Positions 11,101-22,540 of a stretch of DNA of 64,000 bases are shown here, piece after piece. This DNA is from Haliclona indistincta (taxonomy: Eukaryota > Porifera > Demospongiae > Haplosclerida > Chalinidae). The notes beneath the pieces are model-generated. The model saw nothing but the letters and a program-made list of their open reading frames with translations. It was not told the DNA's origin and did no database searches. The stretch spans positions 3,599,971-3,663,970 of the forward strand of contig OZ024789.1 in NCBI GenBank assembly GCA_964017065.1, written 5' to 3'. Within the stretch, counting starts at the first letter, position 1. Every line of letters begins with the position of its first letter. A program made the position numbers and the translations under genes.

Positions 11101-14100
11101 TGTACATGTACCCTAACTGCATGTCTCTCCTGCTTGTTACATTGTAATCAATTTAGTACTTGTAATTCATACACACAATGACAGAGATTGAGCTACTTTA
11201 ACAATACATTATTACGGAAACACATGTAAAACTTTAACTGATTGCAGCACATGTAAGGTAGACATGTCAAACAAATAATTCATTTTGCTTTGTTATTGTT
11301 CTTTATAGGTGTCGTCAGAAGGTCAAAACTTCCTTACCACTCCTACTAGTGTTTTGTCACCTAGTCTTGAACTTGGCGCAAGACAATCTGCTGACCTCTC
11401 TTCTGATCTCTCTACTGATTCCTCCACAGAAACAAGAGTTAGTTCCACTTCGACAAAACGAAAATCCAAAGGGACCCAAGCATTACCTATCATCCGCACT
11501 CTATTGTCACAAAGTGAAAACTGGTTTGAAATCACATCTCCTGATGACTACCAATACCCTGGAGTATTTCAACAAGACCATCCACGAAGAGTAGCATTTT
11601 GTTCAGATGTAACGTCACTTCCATTTTATGATGCATCCAACGAACACTTCCTTTTCGATGACATCCAATTCGGAAAAGGACACATTCGTGGAATTCGCAC
11701 AACTAGCATGAATGTAAATGGGACAGAAGAAGATGTTTGTTACAAGATAGCGCCATGTAAAGGAGTGAAAGTTTGCAGTAATGCTGACTGTTCTTATGTC
11801 ACATCGACCAGAGAGAGCAAAGCCTGTCCAAATCATCCTACCATCAACCTCGAACTAACTAAAGATTGTCTAGTGGATTTTTACTATATTTGGCCGAAGG
11901 ATTGTGAAGATAAAAGAAGATGGATAGGTGGTCTACTAAGATGCGGCGATATGAGAGATAACAATCTTCATTCGCACCCTCTCAACCCACCTGCCAAGAT
12001 TCCAGTGAAGGTAGAGGCCGACATAAGAAGGGCACTAGTTGAAAATCCACGGCTAAAAACCTCTGACATAATGATTGGTATGTACATTAATAATAATTGT
12101 ATCATGCACACTATAAGTATTGTCTTTAACAGGAAAAGGTTTGGCATACATGCCCAGCGCAGCATCGTTGGCAGCAACACACAAAGGCAAAATGAAAAAC
12201 CTAAGACTGTCAACTCTGCGTGACAGTCATGTGGATCCAAAATCTTGCATACTGAAGCTTGAAAAAAGCTTGCTAGAGTATGACAGCACTACTAAAGAGA
12301 GCATCGGATTACAGGGTAAATTTAGCGTAGTGGTGCTAGTAACATGTTGCCTTAATGTATGTGCATACAGGGGGACATTTTGCCACATACCAAGAACTTG
12401 GTCATCCTTATGTGCAAGATTTTAGTGTTGGTAGAGAGTTTACCTGGGTCCTATGCATGAGCCCTCTTATGGCTAAAGTTCTTGGAAACTCTGACTTCAT
12501 TGAAGTGGATGCTACCTTCAAAACTTCTATCGAGCTTGGTAACACAATCAATGTACATGTAGTTACATTTGACTATGAGACACTGCAATGTAAGCTACAA
12601 TTAAGCTGACAAAAAGAAACTTATATGTATAATTTTGTTTATACACAGGGATGGTTGTTGCCAGAGTGTGGTTAAACCAACTAGATGCGGCAGCTTACAC
12701 CACATGCTTTACAGTGTTGTTTCGCAAAGTTAAAGAATTATGCCCTACCTTTGTGATAGGAAAGTCTCTAGTAGGAATTGTAGCAGATTGGTCAGATACG
12801 CAGATCAAGGGACTAGAAGGTGCCATTGGGGAGGAGACTGTTGCCAATGTGATGAAAGGCTGTCAAGTTAGTTATTAAGTCTGTGTACCAAACATGAGTT
12901 ATGATTTGTCTATTTTAAACAAGGTTCACTTCATGAGATCAGTCAAAAGAGTAGGGGAACGGCTCAAGGAATGTTCAGTAGAGTCACGGCAAGTGTTTGT
13001 CAGCCTTGGTTATGCAATATTGGAAGCCAAAACCAAAGAAGAAGTAGACATTTTATTCAAGGCTATGTGTGGAGAAACCGGACTGGAAAGTGCAATTCAC
13101 TTAGTGTCAAAAAAACATGAAAAATACGCTACTCAACACAACCCAATGTGGTGGACTACAAGTGCTAAGTGGGTTGAATGGTGGACAAGACCTAAACATT
13201 TGAGTGAGTTAGTTTGTTTTATACCAATAATTATTAATTGTCTTACAGAAATGCTGTCGGCTACTTGCGCGGACATGAGTGAGGCTACTTTCCAACAAAT
13301 TCCAAATTCAACCAATGCAGTTGAATCGTACAATCGACTGTGCAAAGGCAGTTCACCAGACCCTCTCGAAGTGGCTATGATGACTACTTACAAGCTAGAC
13401 ATGGCAGCTGCTATGCAGCACTTGGCTGTGCTTAGTGGAATGACAGTAACCTATGAAAGACAAACTCCTGAAGCAAGAAGTGTTCGCTCCAGTGCACAAA
13501 GCAAAGCCAGGAATAAGAGGAGGTTTACCAAAGCTGTGGATGATGCACAAGGTCCACCTGACAAGATTAGAGATTTTAGTGAGTCCTGTTAACAAGTTAG
13601 AATGCACAAACTAATTGTTTATTCATGTAGCCGACGACAGTGCCACTCCTACACGTAAGCGAAGAAAGACAAAGCCAGAAGCTATGACGAAGACTACAGA
13701 TTTGACAGTGCAATTTGAAATTACGGAGAATGATCTTGAAGCAATAAGAAGAGGAGAAATGCTAAATGATTGCCATATCAATTCGGCTTCAGCGTTAATC
13801 AAGGAGGCTTTTCCCAAAATCAAAGGTCTACAGAACACTCTAAATGAACAAAGAAAAAATGGTTTTAAGCCTGCTGGTGATGGAAGCATCCAGATCTTAT
13901 ATTGCGGAGGCGACACAAAGCACTGGGTAACGACATGCTCACTAAACAACACAGTACTCCTGTATGACAGTCTTCCACAAGGTTCAGTACCAGTAGAACT
14001 GCAAAGACAAATCAAAACCATCTATGGAGAAACTACCAAGGAGGTAGTTTTACCCTTGGTTCAGAAACAAACGAACAAAGTCGATTGTGGATGCTATGCC

Positions 14101-14277
14101 ATAGCCTGGGCACTTCATTTGGCCCTTGGAGAGAAACCTGAGAACATGCGGCTAGAAACCAAGTCTATTCGACAACACTTAGAGCAAATTTTGGTCCAAA
14201 AGGAGCTGACACCATTCCCAAACACTGTCAAGAACAGTCGCCGCACACACAACACTACCATTCCACTAACTGTATAA
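8170..14277 (+). CDS. B-box / RecQ helicase / MULE transposase / Ulp1-like protease polyprotein
   Basis: Exons: 8170-8443, 8499-8660, 9020-9482, 9544-9737, 9910-10284, 10343-10442, 10551-10764, 10820-11035, 11309-12077, 12133-12315, 12371-12589, 12649-12866, 12924-13203, 13249-13578, 13631-14277. They total 4,644 nt (1,547 residues plus stop), and every junction is GT-AG and in phase. Domains: acidic MDSSSILDE repeats 1-90; B-box-like zinc finger 94-129 (CENC, CKQC, CTMC, RHKH); RecQ core about 155-495 with TGSGKS 188-193, DEAH 288-291, LTATAT 321-326, GRGGRDG 479-485; RecQ zinc region 503-560 (YFGEDP, CCDIC); winged helix about 595-675; DDE transposase with D1030 (IEVDATF), D1103 (GIVADWSD), C1128-x2-H1131 and E1248 (NAVESYN); basic nuclear-type signal 1341-1347; protease with H1430, D1445, Q1479, C1485 (VDCGCY). 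No key residue is missing. Start at 8170 is the first ATG of the open frame; an upstream exon is possible. Confidence 0.9.
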
Positions 14278-14341
14278 TTAATTAGATGAATAATGAATCT
14301 TGATGATCTTAATTTCTTAAAACAATGTAGTGTAATAGAAA

Positions 14342-14651
14342 AACAGTGTACCCAGTGTACCCTGCACTCTTTTCTTCCATCAAAGATGGGGATAAACAGT
14401 GTACCCCGCACTCTTTTCTTCCATCAAAGATGGGGATAAACAGTGTACCCTACGCTCTTTTTTTCCATCATTATGATGGAGACAAACAGTGTACCCCGCA
14501 CTCTTTTCTTCCATCAAAGATGGAGACAAACAGTGTACCCCACACTCTTTTCTTCCATCATTATGATGGAGACAAACAGTGTACCCCACACTCTTTTTTC
14601 CCTTAATAACAAGAAGGAGAGCAACAGTGTACCCCCTACACTCTTTTACTC
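14342..14651. repeat. Right subterminal tandem array
   Basis: Seven units of the same 43-47 bp repeat as the left end, on the opposite strand (core AACAGTGTACCCCACACTCT). The outermost units of the two arrays align in the same order, including the divergent GTAGGGGG unit and the one ending in TTATTAAGGG. The two ends are therefore true, imperfect long inverted repeats. Confidence 0.92.
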
Positions 14652-14699
14652 CATCATTGACGGAAAATCAGCCAAAACAGTGCAATGTTGTACGGAACC

Positions 14700-14708
14700 G
14701 CCTATAAG
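14700..14708. repeat. Right 9-bp target-site duplication
   Basis: GCCTATAAG, identical to 7591-7599. From here the POT gene continues with AGGAGCAAGGAGTTTCG as in the uninterrupted paralogues. Confidence 0.93.
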
Positions 14709-14933
14709 AGGAGCAAGGAGTTTCGAAACAAACATGGAGTACATTGCAAAGGCCTGAGGCATACTGTAATCAATAACTTTTATCATTGTGCACCTGGAGA
14801 AGTTAAAGAAAGCAGTCCATGCTAGCAGCAAGACTATCGTCTTGCTACAGCAGGTGTTGAGAGATCTTCTTGCTTTCCACCATAGCTTCCTGAATCTGTG
14901 AGAACCACGAACACAAGGCTGTGAAGAAGCCAT
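14700..14933 (-). pseudogene. POT transporter copy 1, 5' part
   Basis: Minus-strand start of POT copy 1: ATG at 14933, MASSQPCVRGSHRFRKLWW, a hydrophobic first membrane segment (TIVLLLAWTAFFNF), then SKLLAPLIG, where the transposon sits. The reading frame of this part is open. The remainder of the gene is at 6197-7599. Confidence 0.85.
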
Positions 14934-15104
14934 GTATCGAGAAACAGGAATTATCAGTTGACTAAATGCAAAGACATGTGACAGAACTGATATCATATAC
15001 TGAAACAAATCAATCACACTGTGGGGAAAATAACAATGCCCTGTTTATAAATCCAAAGACAGTGAATGAGTTACATGTTTAGCTCATCATTGCTTCTGCA
15101 TCAT

Positions 15105-15950
15105 TGCTCAAGATGGTGAGAAACCACAACGAAGAGAAGAGGAAGCACCCTTCACACGCTATGAACATGACAGCAAAAAGGACAAAAGGAGAGAGAAAGT
15201 GAACAGCAGAGAGCAGTGCTGGATGGCGTCTCATTTGAGAGTGAGGATTATCAACAAGGTTAATATCAGAGAGGAAGTATTACAGCAACAAAGTGCTCAA
15301 AAATTCATATCTTTGTAAATGTGACTGTTAAAAGCATTGTACATGACTGTGTAATGTGGTTGCCGATAGGGAATGTAGTCTCATAACACTCGGTTACCTC
15401 CTACCAACAAGGGATGACAAATGGCGGCTATGTAGCTGCTTGGTCTTATACTACAAACTGTACATGAAGTACTAGTTGTTGTGTAGGGGTTAAACTATAT
15501 GAGGGGTTGTGTAAAGGTGCTTTCTTGATAGTGGTAGCTGTAGCCGTGAGACTAACAGATCAACACCATCATGATGGGTAACTGGTTCTCCCTTCATTGC
15601 TATCAGGTGGTGATACTAGATGTGGTTAGTCTGGATACCTGTGTGTGTCAGACCATTGATGGAAAGCTACTAGAAGGTACAGTATGATTCTGTGTGTAGC
15701 ACACATACAATTGATACAAACTCCATTTTTTCTCGGTAGGCATTTATCAAGATATGTTGGAGACATTTATATCGAAGCCTCCTTCCGACCAAGTTATGAT
15801 CGTTGCTGGAAAGAGAAAAGGGCAGGTGAGTAATATCAGTGTGACTGAGTGAGAGTGATTCAAATCTCTTGTGTACACACACTGGGAACAGTACGGGTTG
15901 TGCTAGACTGCGGTGAGCCAGTGGACTGCGTGACCTCACCTTGTCACAGA
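15105..15950 (+). pseudogene. GPKOW: GPKOW-like copy B, 3' fragment
   Basis: Only the last exons survive: a degraded version of the basic exon (15112-15290, with indels relative to 2904-3204), the KOW exon at 15607-15676 and the exon at 15740-15825, each with intact splice sites. The rest of the gene is absent. It lies directly beside the 5' end of POT copy 1 and is followed by the same 110-bp block and POT fragment as copies A and C. Confidence 0.8.
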
Positions 15951-16065
15951 TATCCCAATGCCTCTATTGTGTGAGGTTGTCTGTTAAAGATAAACATGTA
16001 TGTTATATCTCAGTGGGCAAGTCCAGAGCATGCTGTATCCAGATAAGTTGTCCATTTCTATATCC

Positions 16066-16290
16066 AGTACAACTCAATGTTATCACCAGCTATTGTAGTA
16101 GAATTCAGTATTCTTGTACAAGATATGTATCTCTGTATATCATTCCAGTCAAAAACACTTTTTATACATATTGCTTCCATTAGCAGTTCTTCTAATTGTC
16201 GAAGGAACAAGCCTATTCCTATGCATTTTAACATGCTTATTTTATGGTTGTGAATAAGTGGACGAATTATGAATTGATAAAAATAACCGA
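16066..16290 (-). pseudogene. POT transporter fragment
   Basis: Minus-strand fragment matching the middle of the POT proteins (FIIRPLIHNHKISMLKC, then SVFDWNDIQRYISCTR). It lies between GPKOW copy B and ORFX copy 2, equivalent to the fragments at 3966-4284 and 48704-49020. Confidence 0.8.
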
Positions 16291-16313
16291 TTGCATAATA
16301 CAAATTGATATAG

Positions 16314-17535
16314 TTGTGTTCTTGAATGTATTCTCAATCTGTACTTCACTCAGTACATTTTTAACTACAGTTCCTGTCCTAACAAAACTAGCAATTCTTC
16401 TTCACCAACACTGTCTCTCATTCCTTCTTCACTCAAAGTGATCATCAAACCATCATACAGTGATACAGCAACACAATACTCTCCTCCACCAACCACTGCT
16501 ACTGAGAACTATTCTACCAATCTTGTTTCTCCAGTACCATCTTTACAAGCTCTTCCTACCACAAATACAACACTTCACTCAATGCAAGATTTCAACACCA
16601 AAGCAACTCAAACAGACAACCACAATAACACACTCACTTCAGTATCAACACAAACAGACAATCATTCTAGATCTGGTGAACTAGAGGTCAACACCGGCTT
16701 TTCAAACAATCCCGAAATACTTGAATCAAGATCAAAAACTACAGCAATAGAACCACAAGAGTTAGAAGGTGAAGATCCAGTCCTAGCAATAGCCTCCCAT
16801 GCCAAGTCGCATCCCATCCCAAGTCCCATCCCATGCCATGAAGATCCAGTCCTAGCAATAGCCTCTGAAGCCTCCCATGCCAAGTTGCCCTCCTTTTCTT
16901 CTTCCTACTCCTTTAGCCAACTCTCTCGTTCCTATTCCAGTCTTCTCTCGCGTCTCTCTTCTCTTCTCCCTGATTCTGTCAGTGCATGTTTCTATTTCTT
17001 TCTCTCCACTAACAGCTGTGTGCTTGCTCTATGATCTCTTTCCCTCGTTACTAGTCATATGTGTTGACTGTACTCTATGCTTTTACTACTCTCTCCACTC
17101 ATGACTGCTGCTCTCAACCTGATCTGTGCCACGAGTCTCCTCATACCATTGTCTTCATTATCTCTACTGTTGTCCCTACAACACTGCCACTAACACTATA
17201 CACGACTACATGTCTACTATTCTTCCCTGATTTTTTAAACACTATGTATCTCTCTTCTGTGTATAATTTGGGTGCATGCTTTGTTAGCTATATTATGCCT
17301 CCTTTGCATTTGCATAAATATTATGAAAAAAAAAATAGCGCATCTAGTACTAGACACCATTGAATTTCAAAGAGAAAGGATTGAGAGAGCTGTTCATGGA
17401 ACATCAAAGCAGCTAACACTGGGTCTGCTACAGAGGGAGCTAGCTAGTCTGAAGAACAAAGCAGTCATGGAGGAGAACACACTGATATGGTGCTCAATGG
17501 TAGACAAGCTGAGAGAGATAGAGAAAGAGATATGA
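16314..17535 (+). pseudogene. ORFX family copy 2 (split by an insertion)
   Basis: Matches the other ORFX copies through EDPVLAIA, including both TQTDN motifs. It then contains about 540 bp of foreign sequence ending in a poly(A) run, and resumes at LVLDTIEFQRERIERAVHG to a stop after KEI. The N-terminal part also lacks the LNKCQNS to FEN segment because of a deletion near 16380. Translation would leave the family sequence at 16794. Its 3' end converges on NLR-A. Confidence 0.75.
16794..17333. mobile_element. Poly(A)-tailed insertion with short target duplication
   Basis: AATAGC occurs at both edges (16788-16793 and 17334-17339) and an A-run of about ten bases precedes the right copy. This pattern fits retroposition of an RNA. 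The left part holds a local duplication of GATCCAGTCCTAGCAATAGCC taken from the host ORF. I recognise no gene in the insert. Confidence 0.55.
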
Positions 17536-17689
17536 TGACTAAACACTGACCGATGCACTATATTGATTATTGTGTCTAGTATAAGAATTGTTATAAGTTG
17601 TTGTTGACATACTGCACAATGCTTGCAAAGTGCATTGATTTCAAAGTGATGTACATATTTTGTCACAAGCTGAATTCAATTCAATGCAT

Positions 17690-17890
17690 GTCTGGTGTCA
17701 GGCAACAGCAATTAGCTGAACTAGCTAGCTATAGTCAGCCACTGATGTATAGGGATCTATGGTCTGTTAGCAAGTCAATCATGTTACCATTTCATGCTTG
17801 TTCCTTGTTAGTTTACATCGTGGACCAGTGGTAGATTTCTTCATCACTACATCCTTTTAATTTCGATAGAAATCTTTTTAATTTACTTGT
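17690..17890. repeat. Single-arm copy of a foldback MITE
   Basis: Matches the right arm of the hairpin element at 53195-53552 (CACTGATGTAGGGATCTATGG and GATTTCGATAGAAATC equivalents) but has no opposite arm. It lies in the spacer between ORFX copy 2 and NLR-A. The remaining spacer to 18032 is AT-rich 3' flank without a gene. Confidence 0.7.
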
Positions 17891-18032
17891 ACGTATAACT
17901 ATTACGTATTTTCTTGATAGTTTTTTGGAATTTTTATAAATGCAGCAGCAATGTATATCACTCTATCAAAATTAAATATGTTCTGATGAGAATGTCACTG
18001 ATACTGAAGTGTGCAATATGACATTAACAATT

Positions 18033-21000
18033 TTATTGACTAATCAATTTTAAGTTGTGATTCCTCCATGAATCTTTTAAGGTCTTGTCGTCTCTGATAT
18101 GATTATTAGAAACATCAAGGTTTAGTTGCAAAGAACGATTTGAATTGCACGCTCGAGCAATCCACTCTACTCCTTTATCAGTTATTCCTGTTTCACTAAG
18201 ATTCAAATAGACTAGTGTGGTATTGTGCTGAAGACCTTCGCAGAGACAGTAAACTCCTTCATCGCAGAGTAGATTATATGATAGATCAAGGTGTTTGAGA
18301 TGCTTGTTTTCTTGTAGCATGGTAGTAAGTGCCTTTGTTAGACGAGTGTCCTTTTTAACTTCAAGTTTTATGTCGCTAAGATTCAGGTAGACTAGTGTGG
18401 TATTGTTCTGAAGACCTTGAAAGACACAACTAGCATTACGAAATCTAAAATTGTTTGATAGATCAAGGTGTGTAAGTGTCTTGTTGACTTGAAGCATTGT
18501 AGCGAGTGCCTGAGCAGTCTGTTCTGTAGCTACAAGTCCTGTATTACTGAGATTCAACTGAACTAAAGTGGTATTGCACTGAAGACTTTCAAAACTAAAC
18601 CAATCTCCTAAGACAAAGAGAGTATAATTGTTTGATAGATCAAGATGTGCAAGCGTGTTGTTGACTTGAAGCATTGTAGTGAGTGCCTGAGCAGTATTCT
18701 TTGTCATTTCAAGTCCTGTGTGACTAAGATTTAAATAAACTAGTGTATTATTGTGCTGAAGACCTTGAAATACACAGTAAGCTCCTTGGACAGAGAAGCT
18801 TGAATTATGTGATAGATCAAGGTGTGTCAGTGACTTGTTGACTTGAAGCATTCTAGTGAGTGCCTGAGCAGTAATCTCTGTAGCTACAAGTTCTGTTCCT
18901 CTGAAGCTTAAGTGTACGGTTAAAGCTGATGACTGTTCTAAGAATGATGTTATCAACTTTGTTTTTTCGATGATATTTGTAGAAAAGGACATTTCCATTC
19001 TTAATCTAGCAGCACAAGCTGAGAATGTTCGATACTTTGAGAGTTCCAGCAGTAGCAACCTTAATCTGTGATCATTAATCTCTCTATCTATCTTGAGTTG
19101 TACATTTGATGTATCAGATGAAGGTACAGACAGTAGTGAGGTTATATAATAACCAATAGCCAAATAGTCCACTGGGTTTAAGTGAGAATCTAAACTAATT
19201 ATTCGAAAATTTATTAAATTGCTCAACGATTGATCTTGTGCTTCATAAAAGCAGTTCAATAAAGGAAGAAGATCCTTTATACTTGATTTTTGTTTAGAAT
19301 AAGAGGAGATGAAGTCTCGTATTAGTGGACTGGTTAGTTTAGTGAAGCCACTATAATAATGTAGTACAGCTTGAAACCGAGAGCCACCAAACATGCGTTT
19401 GAATACTTCCAATTGGTCACTAGAATCCATGTGTGATATATGATAAGCAGCAAGGAGCTCTTGAACTGAGAGATGAAGAAAATTGTACGAAAGAGATTTG
19501 CTGAGAATTGTGAGTCCCTCAACAGCTTGGATTAGGCCCAAAGATGGTAGATTGGCTGGAAGGTGGAACTTTTTTAAATCCCGATTGTAAAACACTACTT
19601 TGTACTGCATCACTCCCTCATATGCAAGTAAACTAAGATTTATCAGTTTCGATTTGAGTTCATCAGGAAGATCATCCAAAGAACAAGATTCAAAACTTTC
19701 AGATGCATGTGTTTCTAGTTCTCGTGCTATGCAGCAGAGTACAAGATTACAGAAAAGCTCATGGAGGGTGGTAGGTAGGGCTCCCTTCAATGTCAGGAAT
19801 ATGTGCACCAGTATTGCTACATGTAGAGGTACATAGCAGTAACCTTCTATAACTGGGTGCTCTTCAAGATGCTGGACAAGCTTTTGAGTGTGAGTGCTGT
19901 TGCCATCCAAAGCTTTCTCGATATACTCACGAATCTGGTGTTGAGTGAATCCAAGGATCTCCACTCGTCGATCAGCAACGTGGAGCAGGTTTCCTGAGGA
20001 CACTGGTCGAGAGGTGATGAGAACAGTACTTTGATGAAGAGAGAGCTTGTGTGGCTGTCGAATTATTGTTGATACTAGAGAGTTGTTCTGTAGACGAGAT
20101 GGAAATTCATCCCACCCATCAAAGATAAACAGCACACCATATCCATCACAATCTTGTATCTGAGAAGCAACAATTTGAGACATTTCTAAAGTACGAGCTG
20201 GTAGTATATCAGCCAAGGTAGTAGAATTCTGAATGGCTTGATCACGTAAATAAACAAGAACCACTACTTTAAACCTGTCCATGAAGGAAACATATTGTGT
20301 CCATTGGTTACAAAAAATGGAGAGCAAGTGTGCTCTTTCCTCCTCCTGGGGCTCCTTCAATGAGCAGTACTCTTGGATAAGGAGGAGGTGGTGGTAGTAT
20401 AACTAGTGGCTGCTCCTGTGGTACTTGGAGTTGGAATAGGTTTTCAAGATTGACTGGCTCTTTGTAACTCATGATAGTTTCTATTCTTCCTTGCTGTGCC
20501 AGTCTGACCATTTCTTCCTCTCTGTCTCCACGTCTTATATCTCCACTACCAATCATTGCTAGCTGGACGAATTCACATCGTGGGAGGTGACTCCAATGTT
20601 GAGGGTTTTGGTTCTGAGACATTGCCATGTATACTCCTCTTAGATAAGACACATATTTGGTGATTGGATTATCAGTTGAAGGTAAAGAATCTCGTGGTGT
20701 AAGCACAACAGCATTTGAAGATTGTTGTCTTTCAATGAGCTCAGCAAGTGCACCCAGTTCAGACTGTCTGAGACACTTTATCAAGTGTTGATAAGTATGA
20801 GTAGGTGCATCACTTGTCAGCCATTTCTGGAGGATGGCTTGTGTGACACTCGCAGCACCTCTGATGATATGGTCCTTCTCAATAAGATCAACCTTTGTTC
20901 CATTCTTGTCTTGTAGGAGATGCATTCCAAACTTCTTGTAGGTACCAGCAGCAATCGTTTCAATGACTCTCAGTGGTTCACCATCAGCTCCTTTCATTTC

Positions 21001-21119
21001 CATAAGATCCAGTAGTGTAGGTAGCTGATCACCTGCAGAATATCAACAAGCAAGTGGTTTGACTACTATAGCAATGGTATATAGAGTAGCTCACCCATCA
21101 AATTGGTGTCTCCAGCCAT
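18033..21119 (-). pseudogene. NLR-A: Death-NACHT-LRR protein with one frameshift
   Basis: Cytosolic innate-immune receptor type. Exon 1 (21119-21095) encodes MAGDTNLM; after an intron, exon 2 starts at 21032. Order: Death-like domain (FGMHLLQDKNG to SELGALAELIE), NACHT with Walker A GAPGGGKST, Walker B FDGWDEF, then C-terminal ribonuclease-inhibitor-type LRRs (NTTLVYLNLS). Unlike NLR-B and NLR-C, no intron separates Death and NACHT, and the linker is shorter. About 90 residues before the LRRs are also missing in frame. The frame breaks just after Walker A (ALHF/CNQW) where the plus strand reads six A near 20312 instead of five in NLR-B. This single base could be a real mutation or an assembly error. 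Otherwise the gene is open to its stop. Confidence 0.85.
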
Positions 21120-21926
21120 TGCCGGTCACACCTTAGCTTTGTGAGTGCTGTTTACACATTTGTAACCATGGAAATCAATTATAATTTTATTCATAATAAG
21201 TTATGAATACATTTTTGTGTATCTTAATTATCCTAGTTAGCTATATCAGGTGCTTTGGTGAACTAGCTGTCATACAGATACTGTAGATACATGTCTGTTT
21301 TTCCTGAAAAGTGTTTACTTATTTTGCTGCTCAAGTCACCTATTAAACTAGTGTATACAGAAACTCTCTCACAACATTAATTTTGTGAGAAAACTTACAA
21401 ACACATAAACGCATTCCTTTTATCTCTCTGCCATTCATCCTTGAAGCCAACCGACCATGTTGTAACTTGAGATAATTTTTGAGCAATGTTCATATTTATG
21501 TTAAAAATTCACTAACCACACAAAAGTCGCTAACAAAAATTAATAGTACTATAATTATAATTTTTGCTTGTCTACTTAATTTTTGTAGTATCGCGGGTTC
21601 AAAATATTATCTGGCTGGCTCAAATCTTAATTCAGTCTACACAGCACTGATTTAACATAACATCTAACTGATTTTTCACAATCATCATAATTATAATCAT
21701 CATCATGGCAATGGTTGATTGTTGTACAAATACAAAACTGAAAATATCTATTATTCTATACTGTAAATACAAATCAGTTTTGTCTTCAGAGAAATAAAGT
21801 CATAATGTACAATGTGTGTGATGAGCAGCTGTACGTGTACATGTATTGGAAACAATGAACCATAAAAGTCCATAGCTATAATTTATAGTAAAGAGTATAC
21901 TGTTGGTACACACACACATACTTGTG
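21120..21926. other. 5' flank of NLR-A and 3' flank of POT copy 2
   Basis: 21120-21660 is closely similar to the 5' flank of NLR-B (34244-34780), so the NLR promoter region was duplicated with the gene. It is AT-rich with no recognisable gene. The last part is the untranslated 3' side of POT copy 2 with a short CA run. Confidence 0.6.
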
Positions 21927-22540
21927 TTAGTCACTGTCATTGGAGTTAGGCGTGTCTGGATCAGAACTACTAGAGTCATAATCATTATTACCATGTACTC
22001 TCTCATACTCCTCCTCCTGGTCCATGTACCTCTCATAGTGTTCCTCCGCTATAGCCTGTATGTTGATCTCTCTGTTCCTCTCACGCAGTGTGTAGCGCTT
22101 GGAAAGAATGAGGAAGATCACAAACAGTACAGAAAGTGTTGCTATTGTCAGCATATCGTAGCAAAGAGTGTAGGTCAAATTCATTATAACAGATAGTAAG
22201 TATGATGGCACTAATGCTGAAACAAGAATATTCGCTCCAATAACAAATCCTTTCATCTTGTCCGGTGACTGAGCGATTATCCATTCTAGAAGAAGCACTT
22301 GACTCATTGTCTTCACTTGCACTTGACTCATTGTCTTCACTTGCACTTGACTCAGCACTTGACTTGAAATACCTCCGTTTATTCAAAGAGATTAAACGGA
22401 GGTATTTTCCAGTACAACGCAATGTTATCACCAGCTATTTTAGTAGAATTCAGTATTCTTGTACAAGATATGTATCTCTGTACATCATTCCAGTCAAAAA
22501 CACTTTTTATACATATTGCTTCCATTAACAGTTCTGCTAA
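21927..22540 (-). pseudogene. POT transporter copy 2, 3' part
   Basis: C-terminal third of POT copy 2, ending NSNDSD at a stop at 21927. Upstream, the frame is damaged at 22300-22406: a 24-bp unit (CTTCACTTGCACTTGACTCA core) is repeated, and a hairpin with 14-bp arms replaces the normal GKTMSQ-preceding codons. The gene is then split at 22540 by the hairpin element 22541-23824. Confidence 0.8.

Larger units (their letters stand above)
7600..14699 (+). mobile_element. 7.1-kb MULE-type DNA transposon carrying RecQ, B-box and Ulp1 domains
   Basis: The limits are set by the 9-bp duplication of GCCTATAAG in a POT gene. Both ends begin GG, carry CACTGTT at positions 18-24 and reach the first AAAAGAGTGTAGGGGG unit at position 53 when read inward. 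Each end then runs into an inverted array of a 43-47 bp unit (6 units left, 7 right). The interior is filled by one 15-exon gene (8170-14277). A 9-bp duplication and the catalytic residues of the encoded transposase fit the Mutator/MULE superfamily. Reading frame and duplication are undamaged, so the insertion looks recent. The flanking gene resumes exactly at the duplicated bases. Confidence 0.92.
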
